Shown here: positions 1-6,264 of the stretch, piece by piece | How the letters are laid out: every line of letters begins with the position of its first letter | How positions within the stretch are numbered: the first letter of the stretch is position 1 | Source: Mycoplasmatota bacterium | GTDB taxonomy: Bacteria > Bacillota_I > Bacilli_A > Izemoplasmatales > Izemoplasmataceae | Direction: 5' to 3' | Assembly: GCA_030636545.1 (NCBI GenBank) | Contig: DAOVWR010000016.1 | Coordinates: 1-18,497, forward strand | Length of the DNA: 18,497 nt | The notes under the pieces: model-generated | The model's database searches: none | The model's input: only the letters and a program-made list of their open reading frames with translations | Told to the model about the DNA's origin: nothing | Translations under genes and position numbers: made by a program

Positions 1-11
1 AAACTAAGCAC

Positions 12-986
12 ATGAGTAAACAACATAAACAAAAAAATAATCAAAATAATAATCAACAACTTAAAGAACAAAAAGCAGAAGCGTTTGAGTTCGTTCAAAA
101 GATAAATGCCATATTAGCAAAGATACGAGAAGCTAATGTAGGTATGATGGAAACAACACCACCAAGTGATGAGCCAGGCAAAATGGCTATAACAAAGGTT
201 ATATTTCCACCAGAGGGAGGAGTATTTACTTACTTTGATAAGGAAGAGCATCCAGCAAAAGGGTTCTGCTATGGAGAAACAGTAGAAACAGTGGATGAAG
301 TTAAGAAAACAATGATGGCTTTTCTTACAGGACTTTTTGATAGCTTGTCTAAGAACAAATTAAGAACTATATTATTTGTTTTGTTCTTTAGAAAACAATT
401 TGAGGCAATGGCAAAGAGATTGATAGTTCAATTAGATTATAGAATAAGACGAGTAAGACAGAAGCCAGATAAGTATTGTGTTTGTGCCAGAGAATTTTAT
501 AGAGTCTTCAATTCAATGGCTATTTGGTATCCAGCATATAAGTTAGAGATAGATAGTTTTAGGAACATTTGGTGCATGATATTAGAATATGATGATGCCT
601 ATAGATATACTTTACAAGATGTATTGCCTGAGTTTAACAAAGATGCGGCAAGAAAAGATATTGTTAAAGAGATAAAGAAGATGTTAGATTTAGCTCTTCA
701 AAGAGACCATAGAGGATTATTTATAAAGTTCTCGCAGATAAGAAAAATGTTGTTCTTGCTGAACCTTAAGAAAGATATGAGGGAAATGGTAGAAAGATTT
801 TTCTTGGAGATTGATTTAGATAAGATAAAAATGGATGAGGATGATAAATATCATTGTAAATATAAAGATAATTATAATTGGGATCATGTAGATAATTTTG
901 AACCAATCGATTATGAAAAAAGAGCAAGAGATAAAAAAATTGAAGAAGATAAAAAAGTCGAAGAAGAAAAAGATATTAGTGTATAA
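12..986 (+). CDS. Unrecognised phage protein upstream of the head-tail connector genes (324 aa)
   Basis: I do not recognise this family. The N-terminus (about residues 1-25) is low-complexity and rich in Gln, Asn and Lys. The middle (about 95-275) looks mainly helical, with many Lys/Arg and aromatic residues, including a hydrophobic stretch near residues 118-126 (TILFVLFF) that is short for a membrane helix. The C-terminal 25 residues are highly charged (Lys/Glu/Asp). It sits where the end of a capsid block would be expected but does not resemble a major capsid protein. The ATG at 12 gives a natural-looking start. The reading frame is open to the left edge with no stop in the 11 bases before it, so an earlier start outside the window is possible. 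No Shine-Dalgarno sequence is visible. It is followed after 17 bp by another plus-strand gene, so it probably belongs to the same late operon. Function unknown. Confidence 0.8.
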   Translation: MSKQHKQKNNQNNNQQLKEQKAEAFEFVQKINAILAKIREANVGMMETTPPSDEPGKMAITKVIFPPEGGVFTYFDKEEHPAKGFCYGETVETVDEVKKTMMAFLTGLFDSLSKNKLRTILFVLFFRKQFEAMAKRLIVQLDYRIRRVRQKPDKYCVCAREFYRVFNSMAIWYPAYKLEIDSFRNIWCMILEYDDAYRYTLQDVLPEFNKDAARKDIVKEIKKMLDLALQRDHRGLFIKFSQIRKMLFLLNLKKDMREMVERFFLEIDLDKIKMDEDDKYHCKYKDNYNWDHVDNFEPIDYEKRARDKKIEEDKKVEEEKDISV

Positions 987-1003
987 ACATAGGATGATGC
1001 AAC

Positions 1004-1240
1004 ATGAGTGATTCAGAATGCCAATTAGGAGGTTTCAGTCATGAAGATAGTCCATTCAGCAAGAAGTCATCACCCTTTACTAGAAAGGACAGTCCATTTA
1101 ATAAAAAGTCGTTACCTTTCAGTCGTCAAGATAGTTCTTTTTCTAAGTTAGTAGTTTGTCCTGACTGGTTGCTTCAAGAGAATGGTGCATACTTATTGAC
1201 TGAAGCATCAGAGAGAATAAGACTATATACAAAATTATGA
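1004..1240 (+). CDS. Small protein with five Ser-Pro-Phe heptad repeats (78 aa)
   Basis: The short product has two parts. Residues 14-48 consist of five consecutive seven-residue units of the form (E/K/Q)(D/S)S-P-F-(S/T/N)-(K/R), for example EDSPFSK and KDSPFNK. The fourth unit has Leu before Pro and the fifth has Ser in place of Pro. A degenerate unit may precede them (QLGGFSH, 7-13). Residues 49-78 form a short non-repetitive tail (VCPDWLLQENGAYLL...). A possible weak ribosome site (AGGA) lies about 10-13 bases upstream. The stop overlaps the start of the connector gene at 1237 (ATGA), suggesting translational coupling. The position in the neck-gene cluster suggests a small structural or assembly protein, but no family is recognised. 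The repeat codons differ between units, so the pattern is kept at protein level. Confidence 0.75.
   Translation: MSDSECQLGGFSHEDSPFSKKSSPFTRKDSPFNKKSLPFSRQDSSFSKLVVCPDWLLQENGAYLLTEASERIRLYTKL
1043..1147 (+). repeat. Five tandem SPF-type heptapeptide units (21 bp each)
   Basis: Five in-frame 21-bp units encode EDSPFSK, KSSPFTR, KDSPFNK, KSLPFSR and QDSSFSK. Ser4 and Phe are the most constant positions and a basic residue ends each unit. Synonymous codons vary (Pro CCA or CCC or CCT, Phe TTC or TTT), so these are diverged repeats, not a recent expansion. Confidence 0.85.
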
Positions 1241-1869
1241 GCAGAGAATATTGTACAATAGAAGAAGTAGAAAATTATATGTCTGTTGAAATCGCAGAGG
1301 ATTTTGAATCTAATGTTGAATCGTGGATTCAGTGGATGACAGAATATATAGAAACTGTGACAGGTAGAGTTTTTATTGCGGACACTTCTAATTCGGAGAA
1401 GATTTATGAAGTTGATTTACAAAGGTCGGTGTCTGTGGGTGGAGGCATTGTTAGTCCTACGGAACTTGTAGTAAGCGAATTTGTGAATACTTCTACGTCT
1501 TCTATGAAATTAACTATTGATGATGAAGAGCTTGATGGAGATGAGTTTTTGCTTTATCCAGCTACAGTAGAAGAATTGCCTAAAACAAGATTAGTATTAA
1601 AAGAAGACTCAGGTTTTGTTTTTACAGAGGGAGAGCAAAATATTAAAGTGGAAGCTAAATGGGGACATTCAATAGCAGTTCCTGGAAATATTAAATTTGC
1701 AACAATAGTATTAGTAGCTGGTATGGTTAATAATTCTTGGAGTTCAGAGGGAGAAATGAGTTCAGTAACTATGGGAAGATATACAATGAGTTTTAAAGAC
1801 AAGAAAGAACTACAAGATTTTGATAGAGTACAAGAAATATTAAGAATGTATACTAAAGTTTCTTTATAA
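1237..1869 (+). CDS. Head-tail connector protein (HK97 gp6-like adaptor)
   Basis: Role: ring protein bound under the portal, forming the first layer of the neck. The evidence is the family-typical layout: an N-terminal YCTIEEVENYM segment, then a helical stretch with the IETVTGRVF motif near residues 38-46 (the 'I..yTGR.F' signature of connector proteins), a central beta-rich portion with a LVVSEF-type strand, and a C-terminal region where KWGHSIAVPGNIKFATIVLVAGM (about 141-163) matches the 'GY..vPe.ik.A...lv' pattern. The length (210 aa) is usual for the family. The start overlaps the preceding stop by 4 bp. It is followed at once by the head-closure, gp10-like and tail-terminator genes, the standard siphovirus neck order. 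Family assignment is by eye, without a profile search. Confidence 0.8.
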   Translation: MSREYCTIEEVENYMSVEIAEDFESNVESWIQWMTEYIETVTGRVFIADTSNSEKIYEVDLQRSVSVGGGIVSPTELVVSEFVNTSTSSMKLTIDDEELDGDEFLLYPATVEELPKTRLVLKEDSGFVFTEGEQNIKVEAKWGHSIAVPGNIKFATIVLVAGMVNNSWSSEGEMSSVTMGRYTMSFKDKKELQDFDRVQEILRMYTKVSL

Positions 1870-1870
1870 A

Positions 1871-2257
1871 ATGCCAATCGCACAATTCTTTACAAATACA
1901 GTAGATATTCAACGTCTAGAGGCTACAACTGGGACAACAGATAATGAGTCTTGGAGTACACACCTTTCAGATGTTACTTGTCAAATACAGCCCTTAGATG
2001 ATTCTTATAGCGAAGATTTGGAGGGTTCTTATGGCAAGGATTTTCTTATGTTTTGTTCGAATATTGATGTGAAGCAAGATGATAAGATAATTAATGGTAG
2101 TGTAGAATATATAGTACAAGGAGTTGAAAGTTATTCTTGGCAAGGGCTTTTACACATGGAACTTCGGATACGTTGGACAAACAGTTCATCTAGCTCTAGC
2201 AGTTCTTCCAGTTCCAGCTCATCTAGTTCGTTTAGTAGCAGTTCATCTAGTTCTTAG
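1871..2257 (+). CDS. Head-closure (head-tail joining) protein with a poly-Ser/Phe C-terminal tail
   Basis: Role: neck protein between connector and tail, of the SPP1 gp16 / HK97 gp7 'head-tail joining' type. Residues 1-103 fit the family: VDIQRLEA near the start, then TCQIQPL, a GSYGKDFLMF strand, DDKIINGSVEYIVQGVES and a final strand LHMELRIRW. Family members usually stop about here at roughly 100-115 residues. This protein instead continues with a tail of 16 Ser, one Phe and 7 Ser (residues 105-128) that ends at the stop codon. The start is 1 bp after the previous stop and has no Shine-Dalgarno sequence. The next gene begins 4 bp downstream. The Ser tail resembles the long stalk of the fibre at 12192-14078 in composition and in having Phe flanked by Ser runs. 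Confidence 0.82.
   Translation: MPIAQFFTNTVDIQRLEATTGTTDNESWSTHLSDVTCQIQPLDDSYSEDLEGSYGKDFLMFCSNIDVKQDDKIINGSVEYIVQGVESYSWQGLLHMELRIRWTNSSSSSSSSSSSSSSSSFSSSSSSS
2183..2254 (+). repeat. Ser16-Phe-Ser7 tract at the C-terminus of the head-closure protein
   Basis: In frame this is 16 Ser codons, TTT (2231-2233), then 7 Ser codons, and then TAG. AGT, AGC, TCT, TCA, TCC and TCG are all used, so it is not a simple DNA repeat. A 16-base stretch (AGTTCATCTAGTTCTT) recurs at 13257-13272 in the fibre gene's Ser tract. Confidence 0.9.
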
Positions 2258-2261
2258 TAAT

Positions 2262-2630
2262 ATGGAAATTTCTATCAGGATTAAAAATATGGACAAGGTA
2301 CAAGAGTTTTTCGATAGCAGATCAGTTGTGATTAAACAAGAATTAGGCAAAGCAGTTAAACAGACAGCTACATTAGTTACAAGTGAAGCGAAAAAAAGAA
2401 CACCAGTTGATACAGGCAAATTGAGAGCATCTATTAAAGCAAGAACCATTGGAGGAAATTTAGAGGGTGAAGTTGCTACAGATATGAGATATGCTATAAT
2501 GGTACATGAGAATACAAGAGCAAGGTATAGAACTGGAGAAGCAAGATTTTTAAAGAAAGCTTCCGAACAATCAAAGCCAAGAATAAAGAGATTTTTTGAA
2601 GAAGCAATTAAAAGAGTTTTAGAAACATGA
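2262..2630 (+). CDS. HK97 gp10-family neck/tail-completion protein
   Basis: The product is 122 aa starting MEISIRIKNM. The hallmark of the HK97 gp10-like family is plain: a helix (KAVKQTATLVTSEAKKR), then TPVDTGKLRASIKAR (the 'aPvdTG.LR.SI' motif), a GEVATDMRYAIMVHENTRAR segment (the 'v.t...YA..vE.GT' motif), and a basic C-terminal helix. Proteins of this family act at the head-tail interface or in tail completion. The frame is open further upstream, into the Ser tract of the preceding gene, but the ATG at 2262 is chosen because it lies 4 bp after that gene's stop and gives the normal family length. The C-terminus overlaps the next start as ATGA, implying coupled translation. Confidence 0.88.
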   Translation: MEISIRIKNMDKVQEFFDSRSVVIKQELGKAVKQTATLVTSEAKKRTPVDTGKLRASIKARTIGGNLEGEVATDMRYAIMVHENTRARYRTGEARFLKKASEQSKPRIKRFFEEAIKRVLET

Positions 2631-3070
2631 GTGATATTGTAACAATAAAAGGTAAAATTAAAGATGTTCTTGAGTCCATAGTTGAGGATGGTGGCAGTAC
2701 ACGAAAGATAGTGATAGTTTATAATTATCCTGAAAGTAATCCTACTGGTTATCCTTATGCTTGGATTGATTATAAAGGAGATGTTTCAGAAGTTCATAGT
2801 AATCGTAGTGATTCAGTTGAGTATGCCTTTGAAGTTAATCTTATTCAGGAAAAGTTGGAAGATTTTAAAGGCAGAGAAGCCGCAGAAGCAACAACAGAAG
2901 ATAGGTCTTACGATATTAATGAGGCTTTCAGAGCAGATAATGATTTAGGATTAGATGATGTTTTGAGGGTTATGCCAGTAGAAACAGTTAAGAGTTATGT
3001 TGATGGTAATACAAGAATAAAATTAAAAATATTATTGAAAGTTCAGGCATTAGAAGAAGTAAGTGTATAA
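2627..3070 (+). CDS. Probable tail terminator protein
   Basis: Role: ring that stops tail-tube growth and joins the tail to the neck (lambda gpU / SPP1 gp17 class). The evidence is mainly context plus overall pattern: 147 aa, an N-terminal helix (IKGKIKDVLESIV), a strand with the YPYAWIDY motif typical of these small tail proteins, a strand YAFEVNLIQE, a helix with DVLRVMP, and a final strand RIKLKILLKVQAL. It lies directly between the gp10-like gene and the tail tube gene, where the terminator usually sits. The start overlaps the previous stop (ATGA). Sequence conservation in this family is low, so the assignment rests on gene order as much as on motifs. Confidence 0.65.
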   Translation: MSDIVTIKGKIKDVLESIVEDGGSTRKIVIVYNYPESNPTGYPYAWIDYKGDVSEVHSNRSDSVEYAFEVNLIQEKLEDFKGREAAEATTEDRSYDINEAFRADNDLGLDDVLRVMPVETVKSYVDGNTRIKLKILLKVQALEEVSV

Positions 3071-3089
3071 TTAATACTAAGTAAAAAAT

Positions 3090-3302
3090 ATGAAAATACA
3101 AGCAAAGAAGTCTTGCTGGATACCTCGACCCGAAATGAGTTGGTCGGCAGGGGAAATTCAAGAGGTTCCAGGCGAAGTAGGAAAAAAATTATTAAAGAAT
3201 AACAATTTCGTGAAGGTTTCCGAAACTAAGCCTGAAACCATAAGCGAGGTAAAACAAAATGAGCAACATAGGAAGAAGAGGAGCATTAGGGATAGGACTT
3301 GA
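3090..3302 (+). CDS. Small protein preceding the tail tube gene (70 aa)
   Basis: The first 45 residues follow a pattern seen in small phage proteins encoded just before the major tail protein: a short strand (MKIQAKKSCW), a Gly-containing turn (WSAGEIQEVPGEVGKKLL) and an 'NNNFVKV' end. The remaining 25 residues are polar and basic (HRKKRSIRDRT). The last 44 bp overlap the start of the tail tube gene in another frame, which is unusually long for this cassette. The basic C-terminal 14 residues are therefore partly constrained by the start of the tube protein. There is no Shine-Dalgarno sequence and an A-rich stretch precedes the ATG. Function is unknown. The gene is supported by its position and by the absence of another candidate in this interval. 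Confidence 0.6.
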   Translation: MKIQAKKSCWIPRPEMSWSAGEIQEVPGEVGKKLLKNNNFVKVSETKPETISEVKQNEQHRKKRSIRDRT

Positions 3303-4191
3303 GACTGCTGGGTCAGAGGGAACGACTACTGCTATTGATATGTATATTCCCTATCTTTCCTGTAATCTTAATGGAAAACATACAGTCATTGCTGATGTTG
3401 CAGCTAAAGGAATTAGAGACACTCAAGGAAATGATTCTACAGAGGGCAAGAAATGGGGAGAAGGAGCTATTGAAGTAGTTCTTGAGCCAAGATCAGCACC
3501 TTATTGGTTTGGATTGGCTTTAGGGTCAGTGAGTTCATCGGCTGGTACTGGAATACATTATCACACCATTACAAGAAAGGCAGATAATCAGCCTTTAACA
3601 GCGACTATCTATAGAGATAGAGTTGTGGATGAAGTTAAGTTTCCTTATTCAGTTGTTAATACTCTTGAATTAAATTTTGCCGATGATGTAGCTAAAGTTT
3701 CAGTGGATGTATTGTCTAAGTTTCCAACAGCAGAATCAGACACTTCATCTTTTGTGGACTTGGAATTATTTACTTTCAAGCACGCTTATGTTGAAATGGC
3801 GATATCAGGAGCAACATCTACATTAACACTTAGAGAGTTTACTTTGAACATTAATAACAATGCAGAAGTTAGACATTCTCCAAATGATAATGACATAGAT
3901 AAGATTGTTTCAAAAGGATTTGATGTTTCGGGAAGTGCGGTAATTGATTTTGAAACTACAGTTCAAAGAGATGCTTTCAAAAACGTAACGAAACAATCTT
4001 TATCAGTAGTATTTACAAGATCAACTAATGTAATAACTATTACAATTCCTCAATTTAGAGTAGATTCTTTAGACATAGATACTCCAAATGATGACATCTC
4101 AGCTGAAACAATTAACTTTGTCGCAGAATGGGATTCTTCAACTACATCAACAATATCTGTGGATGTAGAGAATAATGTAACAAGTTATTAA
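3259..4191 (+). CDS. Major tail tube protein
   Basis: Role: forms the stacked hexameric rings of the tail tube. The 310-aa product is beta-rich. It starts MSNIGRRGALGIGLETA and contains a long acidic and Ser/Thr-rich fold with repeated strands (IEVVLEPRSAPYWFGLALG, VVNTLELNF, VEMAIS, FTLNINNNAEVR, FDVSGSAVIDFETTV, ETINFVAEW). The strand TLREFTLNINNNAEVRH followed by a VSGSAVIDFE strand is the layout of siphovirus tube proteins. A GAGG lies 9 bases before the ATG, one of the few plausible Shine-Dalgarno sites here. Position supports the call: after the terminator and before the chaperone pair and tape measure. No sheath gene accompanies it, which argues for a non-contractile tail. Confidence 0.8.
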   Translation: MSNIGRRGALGIGLETAGSEGTTTAIDMYIPYLSCNLNGKHTVIADVAAKGIRDTQGNDSTEGKKWGEGAIEVVLEPRSAPYWFGLALGSVSSSAGTGIHYHTITRKADNQPLTATIYRDRVVDEVKFPYSVVNTLELNFADDVAKVSVDVLSKFPTAESDTSSFVDLELFTFKHAYVEMAISGATSTLTLREFTLNINNNAEVRHSPNDNDIDKIVSKGFDVSGSAVIDFETTVQRDAFKNVTKQSLSVVFTRSTNVITITIPQFRVDSLDIDTPNDDISAETINFVAEWDSSTTSTISVDVENNVTSY

Positions 4192-4198
4192 AAACACT

Positions 4199-4555
4199 AT
4201 GAACACTAAGACAATTAAAACACCAAAACTAGGGGTTGAAATTGAGTTAAAGGAATGGATATCTGGAGAAGAGGGAGAAGCGATTGATTCTCCTATAACA
4301 GATATAAAATTCAAGATAGATTCACTTGGTAAAGGAGCAGCTGATTTGAATATCGGTGAAGCTATGAAAAAGTCAGTTGAGAAAGCAGTCAATATAGTAG
4401 TACTAAAAGTTGACAAAACAGAGGGAGATGTTTGGCAGAAAATTCGCAAAATGCCAAAGGTTGATTATAAATTCATTTTAGGAGAAGTGGATAAAATAGT
4501 AAGTGGTAAAGATTTTACGAAGCCCGTCTCGGAGAAAGAAGATGGTACAGACTAG
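4199..4555 (+). CDS. Tail assembly chaperone (G-like)
   Basis: Role: binds the tape measure during tail assembly and is absent from the mature virion. The 118-aa product has the usual features: an N-terminal beta strand (LGVEIELKEWISGEE), a central helical segment with a long helix (GEAMKKSVEKAVNIVVLKV), then DVWQKIRKMPKVDYKFILGEVDKIV, which matches the family pattern in which a short loop and 'lp..dy..i...i' helix end the domain. It lies between the tube and tape measure genes, the invariant place for this chaperone. A second short ORF follows in the -1 frame and probably encodes the T-domain extension. Confidence 0.78.
   Translation: MNTKTIKTPKLGVEIELKEWISGEEGEAIDSPITDIKFKIDSLGKGAADLNIGEAMKKSVEKAVNIVVLKVDKTEGDVWQKIRKMPKVDYKFILGEVDKIVSGKDFTKPVSEKEDGTD
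4510..4555 (+). other. Window in which a -1 ribosomal frameshift would join the two chaperone ORFs
   Basis: The -1 frame is closed by TAA at 4507-4509 and is open from 4510 onward into the small ORF, while the chaperone frame ends with TAG at 4553-4555. Any -1 slip that makes a G-T fusion must occur in these 46 bases. No canonical X-XXY-YYZ heptamer is present. The best slip candidate is the TTTT run at 4513-4516, where tRNA-Phe on TTT (4514-4516) can re-pair with TTT at 4513-4515. Confidence 0.4.
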
Positions 4556-4560
4556 GGAAG

Positions 4561-4722
4561 ATGGCAAGAGGGATGCAGATAGTTTCTATCTGCCAAGAGA
4601 TGGGCTGGGATTATACTACTTATCAGCAACAACCAATATGGTTTATTGATTTGTTGAAAGACAAATTGCGGATTGATAGTGATAATATGAAAAAGCAAAT
4701 AAACAAAACTAAGCAAAGATAA
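4561..4722 (+). CDS. Tail assembly chaperone T-domain ORF (53 aa, -1 frame)
   Basis: From the ATG at 4561 this reads MARGMQIVSICQEMGWDYTT, then a YQQQPIWFIDLLKDKLRID segment and a basic end. The aromatic 'QP.WFI..l' motif is typical of the short second tail-chaperone product encoded before tape measure genes, which in lambda (G and GT) is made only as a -1 frameshift extension. Relative to the preceding ORF the frame is indeed -1, and it is open back to 4510. Two readings are possible: a frameshift fusion, or independent translation from the ATG 5 bp after the previous stop. It ends exactly one base before the tape measure start. The motif, frame and position agree well. The mode of expression is not settled. 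Confidence 0.72.
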   Translation: MARGMQIVSICQEMGWDYTTYQQQPIWFIDLLKDKLRIDSDNMKKQINKTKQR

Positions 4723-6264
4723 ATGGCAGAAGAAATGAAGTTACAATTTATCATTGATGCTGAAGATAAGACTAAAACTGCTGTGAAGTCAGTTCAAGGT
4801 AATTTAGATAAACTTCAGGATAAAATGAAGTCTATGAAACCAGCTTTCCAGAGAATGGCACTTGCTGGAACTGCTGCTTTTGCTGCGATAGGTGCTGGTA
4901 TATGGAAGACTACTGAAGCTTTTATGAAGCAAGAGAAAGCTGAAGCAAGATTGGCTCATCTTACGAAACAGACAACAGGAGCAACAGATATACAAATACA
5001 GGCTCTCAAGGATCAGGCGGCTGCCTTACAACAAGTTGGAGTTGTTGGCGATGAAGTAACAATGGTTGGACAATCACAACTTGCTACTTTTGCTTTAACT
5101 ACTGACCAAATAGCGATGCTGACTCCTTCATTGCTTGATATGGTTGTAGCAACAAAAGGAGTAAATGCTACTCAAGAAGATATGATAAACACTGGTAATG
5201 CTCTTGGTAGAGCCATTGATGGAGGAGCAGGAGCATTAACTAGGTATGGAATTAGTTTAACTGATGCTCAGAAAGAATTGTATACGACTGCTACTCGTGA
5301 AGAAAGGATCATAATGCTTTCTCAGATTTTACAAGATAATTTTGGTGGATTGAATGAGGCAACAAGAGATACTGCTGAGGGAGGAGTTACAGCTCTAAAT
5401 AATAGTTTTGGTGATTTAATGGAAGAGATAGGTTTTACTCTTATTCCTGTATTAGAAACATTAACTGCTGCGATTGCTCCTGTTATAGAAAAATTATCAG
5501 CATGGATTCAAGAAAATCCACAATTAACTAAAATTATAATTATTGGAACTTTAGCTCTTTCTGGATTATTGGCTGTTGTTGGGTTGATAGGATTAGCTAT
5601 CCCTCCACTTATTGCAGGAATAGGATTATTGGGTGGAGCTTTTACTGTTTTACTTGGACCTATTGGGCTTGTGATAGCTATTATTACAGCAGTAATAGCT
5701 ATTGGAGTAATGCTATGGAAAAATTGGGATACGATAAAATGGGCGGCTAAGATGTTCTGGGAAGCAGTAACTGGATATTTTAAAAACTTAAAACAAGATT
5801 TAAGCAATGTTTGGGATAGCGTTAAGAAAACATTTACTGATACTTGGGATAGTATTGTAGCTTATTTTGATAAAATTTGGGAAGGAATGGGAAATATTGT
5901 TTCGTCTGTTTGGGAAACTATTCAAAATACTATTAAAAATAATATTAATTGGGTTATTGATAAGATTAATTGGATGATAAGACAAGCAAATGAAGTGGCA
6001 AAAATGGTGCCTGGTGCTCCTGTAATAGCAGAGATTGCTAGATTGGCTGAAGGAGGAATAGTCACAAAACCTACATTTGCGATGGTTGGAGAGGAAGGAC
6101 CTGAAGCAGTTATACCTTTGAATAGAGGGCTTGCTGGAGCTGGAGTTGGAATTGGAGGAGGAATAACTATTAATGTAATGGGTGGAAATTATCTTAGTGA
6201 TGATGCGGCAGAAATGTTTGGCGAAAAACTTGCTGATGAATTTAAAAGGAATATGAAATTATGA
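4723..6264 (+). CDS. Tape measure protein
   Basis: Role: sets tail length and occupies the tube lumen, later helping DNA entry. The layout is classic: an N-terminal helix-rich part (DAEDKTKTAVKSVQGNLDKL), a Gly/Ala segment (residues about 44-62), a central domain with Gln/Thr-rich helices and GNALGRAIDGGAGALTRYGI, a long hydrophobic block (about 265-335) with several possible membrane-spanning stretches, a Trp-rich repetitive region (WDSVKKTFTDTWDSIVAYF, about 366-395), and the C-terminal LAEGGIVTKPTFAMVGEEG signature followed by EAVIPL. At 513 aa it is short. With the usual rule of about 0.15 nm per residue the tail would be about 75-80 nm. The start follows the T-domain stop directly, and the end overlaps the next gene as ATGA. 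Confidence 0.93.
   Translation: MAEEMKLQFIIDAEDKTKTAVKSVQGNLDKLQDKMKSMKPAFQRMALAGTAAFAAIGAGIWKTTEAFMKQEKAEARLAHLTKQTTGATDIQIQALKDQAAALQQVGVVGDEVTMVGQSQLATFALTTDQIAMLTPSLLDMVVATKGVNATQEDMINTGNALGRAIDGGAGALTRYGISLTDAQKELYTTATREERIIMLSQILQDNFGGLNEATRDTAEGGVTALNNSFGDLMEEIGFTLIPVLETLTAAIAPVIEKLSAWIQENPQLTKIIIIGTLALSGLLAVVGLIGLAIPPLIAGIGLLGGAFTVLLGPIGLVIAIITAVIAIGVMLWKNWDTIKWAAKMFWEAVTGYFKNLKQDLSNVWDSVKKTFTDTWDSIVAYFDKIWEGMGNIVSSVWETIQNTIKNNINWVIDKINWMIRQANEVAKMVPGAPVIAEIARLAEGGIVTKPTFAMVGEEGPEAVIPLNRGLAGAGVGIGGGITINVMGGNYLSDDAAEMFGEKLADEFKRNMKL

Noticed and set aside
1..10. AAACTAAGCA before the start at 12, repeated at 4706-4715 before the start at 4723
   Set aside because: Only two copies near starts, at different distances (1 and 7 bases) from the ATG. 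Too weak to call a regulatory motif.
2124..2261. Upstream extension of the gp10-like protein to an ATG at 2124
   Set aside because: The extension lies inside the head-closure gene and translates the Ser tract out of frame. Family length and the 4-bp spacing favour the ATG at 2262.
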